In this document: positions 4,063-16,508 of the stretch, in pieces
Layout: every line of letters starts with the position of its first letter
Position numbering within the stretch: position 1 is the stretch's first letter
Assembly: GCA_977017575.1 (NCBI GenBank)
Contig: CDRNVI010000203.1
Location: 1 to 64,000 of the forward strand
Origin: Paramoeba atlantica
Lineage: Eukaryota > Discosea
Direction of reading: 5' to 3'
DNA: 64,000 nucleotides
Made by a program: the position numbers and the translations under genes
Notes under the pieces: model-generated
Told to the model about the DNA's origin: nothing
The model's input: the letters and a program-made list of their open reading frames with translations, nothing else
Databases searched by the model: none

Positions 4063-7000
4063 AGAATCAATAAGATCTATTTCGTCTCCTCTTTCATCCT
4101 TTTAACATAGCAAGACTAATCTATATTATATAATTATTATTCAACTTTTTTAATTATATTTTATCTGCTTGAACACCATAGTTCGATAAAAAATAAATAA
4201 AAAGATGAATAAATAACTAAAAAATAAAGATAGACAAGAACAAGAATAGTTTAGTTTAATTCCGTGTTAAATCCTCAATCCTTAAGTCGGATTTGTCACT
4301 CCATATACGATCAAACTTTATTTACTTAAATTTTTACAAAGATAGTAAAATTAAAAGTATAAAGATGATCTAGCTCACCAGTTTTATTTAAATTAAAATC
4401 TTACACAATGATTTTATATTTATAAACTACTCGCTTCCATCGACCCTCGACTTTGTTGAAGTTTGAGTGTTTGAGTTTACGATATTAAAGAGAAAAAAAA
4501 TATTATTGCGCTCTATTGGTGGGGCTTTCGTTAAATTATTAAAAGCTCAACGTCATTGTTCGCGTTTTACGTTACACTCCACAAGCTAAACAAGTGCGTT
4601 CTGCCTTAATAATCACTACCCCTCACCAAAAGGTCGCAATAATATATGTTTTTAGCGTTTAAGATCTGGAGACCATTTTCAAAATAGAAAATGTCAATCG
4701 CTTTTTTCTTACGCAAGTACGTCAAAAAAATCGTTTTTCTCCATGAGCTAAAACGAGTTAGTTCGATCGGGTGTTTTTTGATGCTTTTTTTGGATCGCAG
4801 CTTCAACAAAAAAAAATTTCCACTGCTGTTTTCCAACAAAGAAAATTATAAAAAAATAATTTTGTTGTTGTCAAATACGATCTTTTAAAATATAAAATTT
4901 TTTTTATCGTTATAAATTTTATTCCAACATAAATTTGTTGGAAAAGTAACAGTAAAAAGTTGTTAATGAAAAAAAATAAATTCATTAACAACAACGTTGA
5001 TGAAAAATAACAATCAACGCTGTTAAATTTCCAACAAAATAATGTCAGAAAAAAATTTCTGCCGAAATAATTTAGCTGATTAAATTTTTATCACGACAAA
5101 AATATTTTTTTGTTGATCAATTAAATCGTTATTAACAAAAAAGTTATAACGCTGTTAATTTTCCAACATAAAAATTTTTTATCTCTCAAAAAATATTTTT
5201 TGATGTTCAAAGTTATCGTTTGATAACAAAAAAGTTATAACGCTGTAACTTTTCCAACAAAAAAATTTTTTTTCGTGTTAAAAATTATTTTTGATCAATA
5301 AAAATTATTTTCGATGTTCAAATTCATCGTTTGATAACAAAAAAGTTATAACGCTGTTAATTTTCCATCAAAAATTATTTTTTTTGCTTCAAAAATTTTT
5401 TTTAACATAAAAATTTATGATGATGATTACAAAACCAGTGTTGCAACTCAAAAAAGTTGTTTAACACTGTGAATTTTCCATCAACATCATAATTTTTATT
5501 TAAAAATTTTAATCAAAATCAATTTTATAAACATTTTTTGTAAAAAAATTAAAATTTTTACTGGAAAATTACGGTGAGATGCATAAAAATTAGATTTAAA
5601 CATAAATTTATGCAAACTACCGTTTAATTTCCAACAAAATTTAAATTTTTTTCATTCAAAAATAGATTTTTTTAATTTTTCGCTGACAAAATTGAAAAAA
5701 AATTGAATTTTCATTCAAAAAGTTGTAAAATTGAGTCTCAGGATGAAAAAGTGGAAAAAGACCACATTTTATCAATTCGACGCTAAATTAGCAAAAAATT
5801 TCAATTTCTACACCTAAATGACTGTAGAAATTGGTGTTTTCCTACAATTTTGTGGAAATCCCTGACAAACACTGCTAAATTTCCAACAAAAAGTCAATTT
5901 GCAGGTGCTGCCCGTGGATTTTCCAACAAAATACTAGCAAAACTACTCAAAATGCTATTTTTCCGGCAGAAAACCGTCAAAATCTGCTTTTTCTGGGCAG
6001 GAATGACAAAAACGGCCCAAAAAAGGCCCTGTCATTTTGCCCAAAAACGCAGTATTTTTTCCTGTTCTGGCCTGCAAATTAGCGGATGTCCAAGTGCCCC
6101 AAAAAAAGTGACTTGCACTCCGAGCCGACTCGAAAAGTCGTATTTTCCGGCAGAAACGAAAAAATATGCCACATTTTGTCCGACGATTATTTACAACTTT
6201 TTCTCGCATCCCATCATAGCGATTTTGCGGATCTGCAGGTTGGGAGGGAGCCAACTGCATTTTTTGGCCGTTTTGAACCCGTTTTGTAAAAAATCGCATA
6301 TATAAACTCCTTAATTTCCCCTCAGAAATCTGCCACTTTTGGAGACCAAAAAGTGTTTTGCAGAATCTAAAGTGGAAAATAGGAGTTTTTTGACCCGATT
6401 TTGTGAACAAAACTGGCATCAAAAACTATTCCAAATGCTCCAATCCGAATTTCAGCTATTGAACACTAAAAATGCTGAAAATCGCTATTTCGCACTGGAA
6501 TTCCGCCAAAACTCCTTTTCAATGCGTATTTTGGGCGAGAAAACCGTCGATTTTATAATTTTTAAACTTTTTTTTGTATAATTTATCATTTTTAGCGCGG
6601 ATTTCTATAATTTCTCGCATAATTTATTAGTTTTATAGCGTTGTAGTTAAAATTTTCATAATTTTATCATCAAAGTCATCATTTTTCTATAATTTCAAAC
6701 AAAATTATTAAAAAAAATGTTGTCTCAGACGAAAAAATTGCATGAAAGTTGTTAAACAACACTAAAACTAAAAAAATATCCCGCAGAAATTAAAAAACCG
6801 TGATAAAAATTTATAAATTCAAAAGAAAAATTTAAAAATCTTAAAAATTTATGATGAAATCATCTTCTTTGTACCAAAATCAGATGTAAACATCAAAAAA
6901 TTTTTTTAAAATCACTAGTTGAAACCATCGTCTATGGTTTCTTTTGTTAATGATCAATGTTTTCATTTCATTCATAACATTTTCACGTTAACTTCGTTCA

Positions 7001-7237
7001 ACTAACTTGAATTTTATTAAAATTATGATTCATAAAATAATTTTTTCATTGCTAAAAATAGAATCGCAATGGAAATTATTATGAAACAAGTTTTAATAAT
7101 TCAAACTTAAGTTTGAACTCGAGTTATAAAATTTTATAAATTTAAATTATAATTTCAATCATTTCTATAATTAATTCAATAGAGAATTTATAATTATGAA
7201 ACTATGAAACTATATTTAATGATTTAAAATTTAATAA

Positions 7238-7369
7238 TCCCTGTATGTGTTCTTTATGTTTTCAATGTCTGATGATATGTTCGATATATCATCTTCTTTG
7301 TACCAAAATCAGATGTTGATTATCGTACATTCTTATTACATGAAAACAAAAAAGAACATACAACAGGGA
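7238..7369 (+). repeat. Family 2 large hairpin, inverted orientation (type B)
   Basis: The lower stem TCCCTG (7238-7243) pairs with CAGGGA (7364-7369), followed by TGTTCTTT/AAAGAACA with small internal loops. The cap hairpin is GATGATAT/ATATCATC. The 3' arm carries the same CAGATGTTGATTATCG core as type A. Stem sequence differs entirely from A outside the GTTTTC/GAAAAC collar. Confidence 0.8.
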
Positions 7370-7371
7370 AA

Positions 7372-7486
7372 TACTAAGATACTTTAATAACTATTATGTA
7401 TATAAATTGATCGAATATATAATTACAAAAATAATTTAAAATATTCAATAATATTAAATATATATAGTTATTAAAGTGATCTTGTA
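7372..7486 (+). other. Long AT hairpin ACTTTAATAACTAT/ATAGTTATTAAAGT
   Basis: A 14-bp perfect stem (7381-7394 with 7464-7477) extends through AGAT/ATCT (7377-7380 with 7479-7482) and TAC/GTA. The apex contains AATTACAAAAATAATTTAA, shared with the equivalents in types A and C. Confidence 0.8.
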
Positions 7487-7492
7487 TCCTAG

Positions 7493-7635
7493 TTCATGTC
7501 GATTCTTTTAGGTTTTCATGTAATAAGAATGTACGATAATCAACATCTGATTTTGACTCAAAGTAGAGTAATCATCGTTAAATATCAGTACAAAACTTAT
7601 TACAAAGAAAACAACTAATAAAGCATCGACATGAA
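7493..7635 (+). repeat. Family 2 large hairpin B1
   Basis: The lower stem TTCATGTCGAT (7493-7503) pairs perfectly with ATCGACATGAA (7625-7635). The core from GGTTTTC to GAAAAC is almost identical to A1 and A2. Two family 1 hairpins follow immediately. Confidence 0.8.
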
Positions 7636-7636
7636 A

Positions 7637-7669
7637 TTCTGCTAAGATTTCTACGAAATTCAAGCAGAA
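7637..7669 (+). repeat. Family 1 hairpin TTCTGCT/AGCAGAA
   Basis: The 7-bp stem has the same AAG/TCA internal loop and ATTTC/GAAAT apex as the other members, but a stem sequence unique to this copy. It is absent from types A and C. Confidence 0.8.
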
Positions 7670-7671
7670 AA

Positions 7672-7706
7672 TTACACTAAGATTTCCTATAGAAATTCAA
7701 GTGTAA
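7672..7706 (+). repeat. Family 1 hairpin TTACACT/AGTGTAA
   Basis: Same architecture, apical loop CTATA. It differs from the TTGCACT member by one compensated pair (G-C to A-T: TTGCAC/GTGCAA versus TTACAC/GTGTAA). Confidence 0.8.
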
Positions 7707-7742
7707 ACAAACATTAGTATTGCAAAAACAATCTATGTTTGT
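7707..7742 (+). repeat. Family 3 hairpin ACAAACAT/ATGTTTGT
   Basis: The lower stem is 8 bp (7707-7714 with 7735-7742) and the upper stem ATTG/CAAT encloses CAAAAA. It occupies the place of the A and C element GATGC/GCATC or GATAC/GTATC. Confidence 0.7.
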
Positions 7743-7755
7743 ATTAAAAAAAACA

Positions 7756-7851
7756 CATCTAGAACAATATAATATAAATCAATAAAAATATTTAATTACA
7801 AAAATAATATAAAATATAATTTATAAATTTATTATTAAAATGATCTAGATG
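7756..7851 (+). other. Hairpin CATCTAGA/TCTAGATG
   Basis: A perfect 8-bp outer stem (7756-7763 with 7844-7851) encloses the common TATTTAATTACAAAAATAAT apex. It lies between the first and second family 2/1 cassettes of type B. Confidence 0.75.
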
Positions 7852-7855
7852 AACA

Positions 7856-7998
7856 TATTCCTGGGTATTCTAATGTGGTTTTCATGTAATAAACATGTAC
7901 GATAATCAACATCTGATTTTGACTCAAAGTAGAGTAATCATCGTTAAATATCGTATAAAGTTTATTAATAATAAAACCACAAAGGAATCCAAGGAATA
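7856..7998 (+). repeat. Family 2 large hairpin B2
   Basis: The lower stem TATTCCT/AGGAATA (7856-7862 with 7992-7998) and an extended collar GTGGTTTT/AAAACCAC (7875-7882 with 7973-7980) flank the core. Compare TATGTTTT/AAAACATA in A1: both sides of the collar changed together. Confidence 0.8.
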
Positions 7999-7999
7999 A

Positions 8000-8032
8000 T
8001 TATGCTAAGATTTATACTAAATTCAAGCATAA
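8000..8032 (+). repeat. Family 1 hairpin TTATGCT/AGCATAA
   Basis: A 7-bp stem with AAG/TCA internal loop; the upper stem is ATTT/AAAT with loop ATACT. It is unique to type B and the recombinant unit 13. Confidence 0.8.
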
Positions 8033-8034
8033 GA

Positions 8035-8069
8035 TTGCACTAAGATTTCCTTCAGAAATTCAAGTGCAA
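8035..8069 (+). repeat. Family 1 hairpin TTGCACT/AGTGCAA (type B copy)
   Basis: Identical to the type A member at 3377-3411. Here it follows another family 1 hairpin by two bases. Confidence 0.8.
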
Positions 8070-8074
8070 ATATC

Positions 8075-8101
8075 CGCTCAACTTATAAAATATAAGTGGC
8101 G
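8075..8101 (+). other. Hairpin CGCT/GGCG, wobble intermediate
   Basis: The type B form of the 3417-3443 hairpin, with T8078.G8098 as a wobble on the + strand. The rest of the stem is unchanged. Confidence 0.7.
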
Positions 8102-8108
8102 TCTATAT

Positions 8109-8139
8109 ATTTAATCATTACAAAAATAATGAATTAAAT
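8109..8139 (+). repeat. Family 3 hairpin replacing TTTATCG/CGATAAA
   Basis: ATTTAATCATTA (8109-8120) pairs with TAATGAATTAAAT (8127-8139, one bulge) around CAAAAA. Types A and C have a different hairpin at exactly this position. Confidence 0.75.
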
Positions 8140-8142
8140 AGA

Positions 8143-8177
8143 TCATGATAAGATTTTTTACAAAAATTCAATCATGA
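8143..8177 (+). repeat. Family 1 hairpin TCATGAT/ATCATGA (type B apex)
   Basis: The stem is as in type A; the upper part is AT-only (ATTTT.../...AAAAT) instead of ATTTC/GAAAT and still pairs. Confidence 0.75.
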
Positions 8178-8317
8178 AGCATACACTATAGTGTATGCAA
8201 ATTATTACAAAAATAATAATTTTAAAATTTTTTCTTCGAAATTCAAAGAAGAATTTATTCGAAAAAAATATAAATTTTAATGTTTACGTGTTTAACTACA
8301 ACTTAAATTTATATATA

Positions 8318-8617
8318 TTTCGTTAAATTAAGAGAATAATTAAACGAAACTGTTACTCGGCAAAAATAAGGGAATTTTTGAGTAACAGACCGTTCAAATT
8401 GAAAACAAAAAAACAATTTGCACGGCAATTCTTGGGGTTTTTACGCCTCACGGCTTCGTGATTGGACTAAAGAGCAGGAGCGAGAGCAAGAAAGTTTGCA
8501 GGGGTAGTTGAGTTAGCTATTCCCGGTGGTAGCTAACCTCGATTCCTTAGTCTTTAGTTGTGATAATTTGGGATAGCGAAGTAAAATTTTTAAAGTTCGC
8601 TATCGACAATTATTGTT
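8318..8617 (+). ncRNA. 300-nt covarying module, unit 2 (B form)
   Basis: The module has the same length and stems as in unit 1. C8577-G8599 replaces the T-A pair of type A, and A8563-T8613 replaces the G-C pair. T8561.G8615 is a wobble where type A has T-A. The GTTAGCTA/TAGCTAAC stem is one pair longer than in A. Confidence 0.45.
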
Positions 8618-9264
8618 CTCTTTCATCTTTTGGCGTGCATTGCTAATTGATCCCAATAGACAATCACATTCAGAAATGATCGTTGCTATCCCTATATGTA
8701 TGTAAAATATCATACATAAGAATCAATAAGATCTATTTCGTCTCCTCTTTTTTCTTTTAAAATAGCAGGACTAATCTATATTATATAGTTATTATTCAAC
8801 TTTTTTAATTATATTTTATCTGCTTGAACACCATAGTTCGATAAAAAATAAATAAAAAGATGAATAAATAACTAAAAAATAAAGATAGACAAGAACAAGA
8901 ATAGTTTAGTTTAATTCCGTGTTAAATCCTCAATCCTTAAGTCGGATTTGTCACTCCATATACGATCAAACTTTATTTACTTAAATTTTTACAAAGATAG
9001 TAAAATTAAAAGTATAAAGATGATCTAGCTCACCAGTTTTATTTAAATTAAAATCTTACACAATGATTTTATATTTATAAACTACTCGCTTCCATCGACC
9101 CTCGACTTTGTTGAAGTTTGAGTGTTTGAGTTTACGATATTAAAGAGAAAAAAAATATTATTGCGCTCTATTGGTGGGGCTTTCGTTAAATTATTAAAAG
9201 CTCAACGTCATTGTTCGCGTTTTACGTTACACTCCACAAGCTAAACAAGTGCGTTCTGCCTTAA

Positions 9265-12200
9265 TAATCACTACCCCTCACCAAAAGGTCGCAATAATAT
9301 ATGTTTTTAGCGTTTAAGATCTGGAGACCATTTTCAAAATAGAAAATGTCAATCGCTTTTTTCTTACGCAAGTACGTCAAAAAAATCGTTTTTCTCCATG
9401 AGCTAAAACGAGTTAGTTCGATCGGGCTTTTTTTGATGCTTTTTTTGGATCGCAGCTTCAACAAAAAAAAATTTCCGCTGCTGTTTTCCAACAAAGAAAA
9501 TTATAAAAAAATAATTTTGTTGTTGTCAAATACGATCTTTTAAAATATAAAATTTTTTTTATCGTTATAAATTTTATTCCGACATAAATTTGTTGGAAAA
9601 GTAACAGTAAAAAGTTGTTAATGAAAAAAAAATAAATTCATTAACAACAACGTTGATGAAAAATAACAATCAACGCTGTTAAATTTCCAACAAAATAATG
9701 TCAGAAAAAAATTTCTGCCGAAATAATTTAGCTGATTAAATTTTTATCACGACAAAAATATTTTTTTGTTGATCAATTAAATCGTTATTAACAAAAAAGT
9801 TATAACGCTGTTAATTTTCCAACATAAAAATTTTTTATCTCTCAAAAAATATTTTTTGATGTTCAAAGTTATCGTTTGATAACAAAAAAGTTATAACGCT
9901 GTAACTTTTCCAACAAAAAAAATTTTTTTTCGTGTTAAAAATTATTTTTGATCAATAAAAATTATTTTCGATGTTCAAATTCATCGTTTGATAACAAAAA
10001 AGTTATAACGCTGTTAATTTTCCATCAAAAATTATTTTTTTTGCTTCAAAAATTTTTTTTAACATAAAAATTTATAATGATGATTACAAAATAAGTGTTG
10101 CAACTCAAAAAAGTTGTTTAACACTGTTAATTTTCCATCAACATCATAATTTTTATTTAAAAATTTTAATCAAAATCAATTTTATAAACATTTTTTGTAA
10201 AAAAATTAAAATTTTTACTGGAAAATTACGGTGAGATGCATAAAAATTAGATTTAAACATAAATTTATGCAAACTACCGTTTAATTTCCAACAAAATTTA
10301 AATTTTTTTCATTCAAAAATAGATTTTTTTAATTTTTCGCCGACAAAATTGAAAAAAAATTGAATTTTCATTCAAAAAGTTGTAAAATTGAGTCTCAGGA
10401 TGAAAAAGTGGAAAAAGACCACATTTTATCAATTCGACGCTAAATTAGCAAAAAATTTCAATTTCTACACCTAAATGACTGTAGAAATTGGTGTTTTCCT
10501 ACAATTTTGTGGAAACTCCTGACAAACACTGCTAAATTTCCAACAAAAAGTCAATTTGCAGGTGCTGCCCGTGGATTTTCCAACAAAATACTAGCAAAAC
10601 TACTCAAAATGCTATTTTTCCGGCAGAAAACCGTCAAAATCTGCTTTTTCTGGGCAGGAATGACAAAAACGGCCCAAAAAAGGCCCTGTCATTTTGCCCA
10701 AAAACGCAGTATTTTTTCCTGTTCTGGCCTGCAAATTAGCGGATGTCCAAGTGCCCCAAAAAAAGTGACTTGGACTCCGAGCCGACTCGAAAAGTCGTAT
10801 TTTCCGGCAGAAACGAAAAAATATGCCACATTTTGTCCGACGATTATTTACAACTTTTTCTCGCATCCCATCATAGCGATTTTGCGGATCTGCAAGTTGG
10901 GAGGGAACCAACTGCATTTTTTGGCCGTTTTGAACCCGTTTTGTAAAAAATCGCATATATAAACTCCATAATTTCCCCTCAGAAATCTGCCACTTTTGGA
11001 CGCCAAAAAGTGTTTTGCAGAATCTCGAGGGCAAAATAGGAGTTTTTTGACCCGATTTTGTGAACAAAACTGGCATCAAAAACTATTCCAAATGCTCCAA
11101 TCCGAATTTCAGCTATTGAACACTAAAAATGCTGAAAATCGCTATTTCGCACTGGAATTCCGCCAAAACTCCTTTTCAATGCGTATTTTGGGCGAGAAAA
11201 TCGTGAATTTTATAATTTTTAAACTTTTTTTTGTATAATTTATCATTTTTAGCGCGGATTTGTATAATTTCTCGCATAATTTATTAGTTTTATAGCGTTG
11301 TAGTTAAAATTTTCATAATTTTATCATCAAAGTCATCATTTTTCTATAATTTCAAACAAAATTATTAAAAAAAATGTTGTCTCAGACGAAAAAATTGCAT
11401 GAAAGTTGTTAAACAACACTAAAACTAAAAAAATATCCCGCAGAAATTAAAAAACCGTGATAAAAATTTATAAATTCAAAAGAAAAATTTAAAAATCTTA
11501 AAAATTTATGATGAAATCATCTTCTTTGTACCAAAATCAGATGTAAACATCAAAAAATTTTTTTAAAATCACTAGTTGAAACCATCGTCTATGGTTTCTT
11601 TTGTTAATGATCAATGTTTTCATTTCATTCATAACATTTTCACGTTAACTTCGTTCAACTAACTTGAATTTTATTAAAATTATGATTCATAAAATAATTT
11701 TTTCATTGCTAAAAATAAAACCGCAATGGAAATTATTATGAAACAAGTTTTAATAATTCAAACTTAAGTTTGAACTCGAGTTATAAAATTTTAATAACAT
11801 TAATATATACTTTTAAATAACTTCTATAATTAATTCAAAAGAGAATTTATAATTAAGAACTTATAAAACTATATTTAATGATTTAAAACTTAATAACTTG
11901 TTGTAATGTTTTCAATATAATAATATATTTACGATATATTATCTTCTTTGTTCCAAAATCAGATGTTGATTATCGTACATTCTTATTACATGAAAACATA
12001 ACAACATAAAGAATACAATAGGCACTCCTTACATTTAAATGCCCTTAATATAATTTATCGATATATTTAATTACACAAATAATTTAAAATATAATTTATA
12101 AAATATTAATAAAGTTCATGTAAAATGTAAGAAGTTACCCTAGTTTTCCTGGTATTGTGAGTATGTTTTCATGTAATAAACATGTACGATAATCAACATC

Positions 12201-13873
12201 TGATTTTGACTCAAAGCAGAGTAATCATCGTTAAATATCGTTACAAAGTTATTACAAATAAAACATAAATCACTAATAACAGGAAAATATTAAATACAAA
12301 AATATTTAATAAACTTCGATGCAAAAAAGCATCTTGACAATCTCTGTGTTTTTGTTAAAAAAAATAGCGTAAAACTACAAAACCATATATATAAAATGAA
12401 AAGTGTATAAAAAAGAAAAGCATACACTTTGATACATTCAATCGAAAAATATCTCAATCATGTATCATTAATTTTAGTATATATGGTAGGAGTTTTACCT
12501 TTACAGTGCTATTAGTCATGTTTTCATGTAATAAGAATGTACGATAATCAACATCTGATTTGCACTCAAAGTAGAGTAATCATCGTTAAATATCAGTACA
12601 AAGTCATTACAAGAAAACTAAAGATTAAAGCACTGTAAAATTGCACTAAGATTTCCTTCAGAAATTCAAGTGCAAATATCCGCCCAACTTATAAAATATA
12701 AGTGGCGTCTATATATATTTTTTTATCGAAAAAAACGATAAATAAATAAAGATCATGATAAGATTTCTACGAAATTCAATCATGAAGCATACACTATAGT
12801 GTATGCAAATTATTACAAAAATAATAATTTTAAAATTTTTTCTTCGAAATTCAAAGAAGAATTTATTCGAAAAAAATATAAATTTTAATGTTTTCGTGTT
12901 TAACTACAACTTAAATTTATATATATTTCGTTAAATTAAGAGAATAATTAAACGAAACTGTTACTCGGCAAAAATAAGGGAATTTTTGAGTAACAGACCG
13001 TTCAAATTGAAAACAAAAAAACAATTTGCACGGCAATTCTTGGGGTTTTTACGCCTCACGGCTTCGTGATTGGACTAAAGAGCAGGAGCGAGAGCAAGAA
13101 AGTTTGCAGGGGTAGTTGAGTTAGCTATTCCCGGTGGAAGCTAACCTCGATTCTTTAGTCTTTAGTTGTGGTAATTTGGGATAGTGAAGTAAAATTTTTA
13201 AAGTTCACTATCGACAATTACTATTCTCTTTCATCTTTTGGCGTGCATTGCTAATTGATCCCAATAGACAATCACATTCAGAAATGATCGTTGCTATCCC
13301 TATATGTATGTAAAATATCATACATAAGAATCAATAAGATCTATTTCGTCTCCTCTTTCATCCTTTTAACATAGCAAGACTAATCTATATTATATAATTA
13401 TTATTCAACTTTTTTAATTATATTTTATCTGCTTGAACACCATAGTTCGATAAAAAATAAATAAAAAGATGAATAAATAACTAAAAAATAAAGATAGACA
13501 AGAACAAGAATAGTTTAGTTTAATTCCGTGTTAAATCCTCAATCCTTAAGTCGGATTTGTCACTCCATATACGATCAAACTTTATTTACTTAAATTTTTA
13601 CAAAGATAGTAAAATTAAAAGTATAAAGATGATCTAGCTCACCAGTTTTATTTAAATTAAAATCTTACACAATGATTTTATATTTATAAACTACTCGCTT
13701 CCATCGACCCTCGACTTTGTTGAAGTTTAAGTTTTTGAGTTTACGATATTAAAGAGAAAAAAAATATTATTGCGCTCTATTGGTGGGGCTTTCGTTAAAT
13801 TATTAAAAGCTCAACGTCATTGTTCGCGTTTTACGTTACACTCCACAAGCTAAACAAGTGCGTTCTGCCTTAA
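9265..13873. repeat. Satellite unit 3 (type A, 4,609 bp)
   Basis: This unit is a near-identical copy of unit 1 over its whole length; all unit 1 sub-elements lie at +9264. It differs from unit 1 at the very end (GTTTAAGTTTTTGAG near 13727 instead of GTTTGAGTGTTTGAG), where it agrees with types A and C elsewhere. Followed by a C unit, it forms an A-C pair that recurs as units 5-6 and 9-10. Confidence 0.97.
12926..13225 (+). ncRNA. 300-nt covarying module, unit 3 (A form)
   Basis: GATAGTGAA/TTCACTATC with GGTAATT/AATTACT, as in unit 1. Confidence 0.42.
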
Positions 13874-16508
13874 TAATCACTACCCCTCACCAAAAGGTCG
13901 CAATAATATATGTTTTTAGCGTTTAAGATCTGGAGACCATTTTCAAAATAGAAAATGTCAATCGCTTTTTTCTTACGCAAGTACGTCAAAAAAATCGTTT
14001 TTCTCCATGAGCTAAAACGAGTTAGTTCGATCGGGCTTTTTTTGATGCTTTTTTTGGATCGCAGCTTCAACAAAAAAAAATTTCTGCTGCTGTTTTCCAA
14101 CAAAGAAAATTATAAAAAAATAATTTTGTTGTTGTCAAATACGATCTTTTAAAATATAAAATTTTTTTTATCGTTATAAATTTTATTCCAACATAAATTT
14201 GTTGGAAAAGTAACAGTAAAAAGTTGTTAATGAAAAAAAATAAATTCATTAACAACAACGTTGATGAAAAATATCAATCAACGCTGTTAAATTTCCAACA
14301 AAATAATGTCAGAAAAAAATTTCTGCCGAAATAATTTAGCTGATTAAATTTTTATCACGACAAAAATATTTTTTTGTGGATCAATTAAATCGTTATTAAC
14401 AAAAAAGTTATAACGCTGTTAATTTTCCAACCTAAAAATTTTTTATCTCTCAAAAAATATTTTTTGATGTTCAAAGTTATCGTTTGATAACAAAAAAGTT
14501 ATAACGCTGTAACTTTTCCAACAAAAAAAATTTTTTTTCGTGTTAAAAATTATTTTTGATCAATAAAAATTATTTTCGATGTTCAAATTCATCGTTTGAT
14601 AACAAAAAAGTTATAACGCTGTTAATTTTCCATCAAAAATTATTTTTTTTTGCTTCAAAAATTTTTTTTAACATAAAAATTTATAATGATGATTACAAAA
14701 TAAGTGTTGCAACTCAAAAAAGTTGTTTAACACTGTTAATTTTCCATCAACATCATAATTTTTATTTAAAAATTTTAATCAAGATCAATTTTATAAACAT
14801 TTTTTGTAAAAAAATTAAAATTTTTACTGGAAAATTACGGTGAGATGCATAAAAATTAGATTTAAACATAAATTTATGCAAACTACCGTTTAATTTCCAA
14901 CAAAATTTAAATTTTTTTCATTCAAAAATAGATTTTTTTAATTTTTCGCCGACAAAATTGAAAAAAAATTGAATTTTCATTCAAAAAGTTGTAAAATTGA
15001 GTCTCAGGATGAAAAAGTGGAAAAAGACCACATTTTATCAATTCGACGCTAAATTAGCAAAAAATTTCAATTTCTACACCTAAATGACTGTAGAAATTGG
15101 TGTTTTCCTACAATTTTGTGGAAATCCCTGACAAACACTGCTAAATTTCCAACAAAAAGTCAATTTGCAGGTGCTGCCCGTGGATTTTCCAACAAAATAC
15201 TAGCAAAACTACTCAAAATGCTATTTTTCCGGCAGAAAACCGTCAAAATCTGCTTTTTCTGGGCAGGAATGACAAAAACGGCCCAAAAAAGGCCCTGTCA
15301 TTTTGCCCAAAAACGCAGTATTTTTTCCTGTTCTGGCCTGCAAATTAGCGGATGTCCAAAGCCCCCAAAAAAAGTGACTTGGACTCCGAGCCGACTCGAA
15401 AAGTCGTATTTTCCGGCAGAAACGAAAAAATATGCCACATTTTGTCCGACGATTATTTACAACTTTTTCTCGCATCCCATCATGGCGATTTTGCGGATCT
15501 GCAGGTTGGGAGGGAGCCAACTGCATTTTTTGGCCGTTTTGAACCCGTTTTGTAAAAAATCGCATATATAAACTCCATAATTTCCCCTCAGAAATCTGCC
15601 ACTTTTGGAGGCCAAAAAGTGTTTTGCAGAATCTCGAGGGCAAAATAGGAGTTTTTTGACCCGATTTTGTGAACAAAACTGGCATCAAAAACTATTCCAA
15701 ATGCTCCAATCCGAATTTCAGCTATTGAACACTAAAAATGCTGAAAATCGCTATTTCGCACTGGAATTCCGCCAAAACTCCTTTTCAATGCGTATTTTGG
15801 GCGAGAAAACCGTCGATTTTATAATTTTTAAACTTTTTTTTGTATAATTTATCATTTTTAGCGCGGATTTCTATAATTTCTCGCATAATTTATTAGTTTT
15901 ATAGCGTTGTAGTTAAAATTTTCATAATTTTATCATCAAAGTCATCATTTTTCTATAATTTCAAACAAAATTATTAAAAAAAATGTTGTCTCAGACGAAA
16001 AAATTGCATGAAAGTTGTTAAACAACACTAAAACTAAAAAAATATCCCGCAGAAATTAAAAAACCGTGATAAAAATTTATAAATTCAAAAGAAAAATTTA
16101 AAAATCTTAAAAATTTATGATGAAATCATCTTCTTTGTACCAAAATCAGATGTAAACATCAAAAAATTTTTTTAAAATCACTAGCTGAAACCATCGTCTA
16201 TGGTTTCTTTTGTTAATGATCAATGTTTTCATTTCATTCATAACATTTTCACGTTAACTTCGTTCAACTAACTTGAATTTTATTAAAATTATGATTCATA
16301 AAATAATTTTTTCATTGCTAAAAATAGAATCGCAATGGAAATTATTATGAAACAAGTTTTAATAATTCAAACTTAAGTTTGAACTCGAGTTATAAAATTT
16401 TAATAACATTAATATATACTTTTAAATAACTTCTATAATTAATTCAAAAGAGAATTTATAATTATGAACTTATAAAACTATATTTAATGATTTAAAAATT
16501 TAATAACT

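Larger units (their letters stand above)
1..4609. repeat. Satellite unit 1 (type A, 4,609 bp)
   Basis: This is the first of fourteen head-to-tail units; phase is set arbitrarily to the first base of the window, and the same start (TAATCACTACCCCTCACC) recurs at 4610, 9265 and so on. It is the reference for type A. Diagnostic type A positions are the TTCCGACA stem at 313, two CTGATTT-containing reverse hairpins (2880-3023 and 3236-3375), GGTGGAAGC at 3870, and the GATAGTGAA/TTCACTATC stem. The unit holds no recognisable gene. Its final 150 bases (GTTTGAGTGTTTGAG near 4462) match type B rather than the other A units, so the A to B haplotype switch occurs before the nominal unit boundary. Sub-elements are annotated below; add 9264, 18411 or 36635 to reach the same elements in units 3, 5 and 9. 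Confidence 0.97.
4610..9264. repeat. Satellite unit 2 (type B, 4,655 bp)
   Basis: This is the reference unit for type B. It is colinear with unit 1 for the first 2.5 kb with scattered substitutions (GGGTGTTTTTTGATG near 4769, ACAAAACCAGTG near 5431, CTTGCACTCC near 6112). It then differs by whole-element replacement between about 7130 and 8140, where it carries five copies of the small AAG/TCA hairpin against two in type A. The 300-nt module (8318-8617) has the A-T/C-G combination at the two covarying pairs. Unit 11 is an almost identical copy (add 41173). No gene is visible. Confidence 0.97.

Noticed and set aside
4606-4888. Short overlapping ORFs of 65 and 77 codons at each unit boundary, and 63, 80 and 95 codon ORFs elsewhere
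   Set aside because: Short, mutually overlapping on opposite strands, made of poly-Lys, Phe and Leu from homopolymer runs; the 63 and 95 codon frames open and close with single-base differences between subtypes.
7372-7706. CRISPR-like repeat-spacer array in the type B hairpin cluster
   Set aside because: The repeated part is an internal loop plus apex, not a full direct repeat; spacing is irregular and the variable parts are paired stems.
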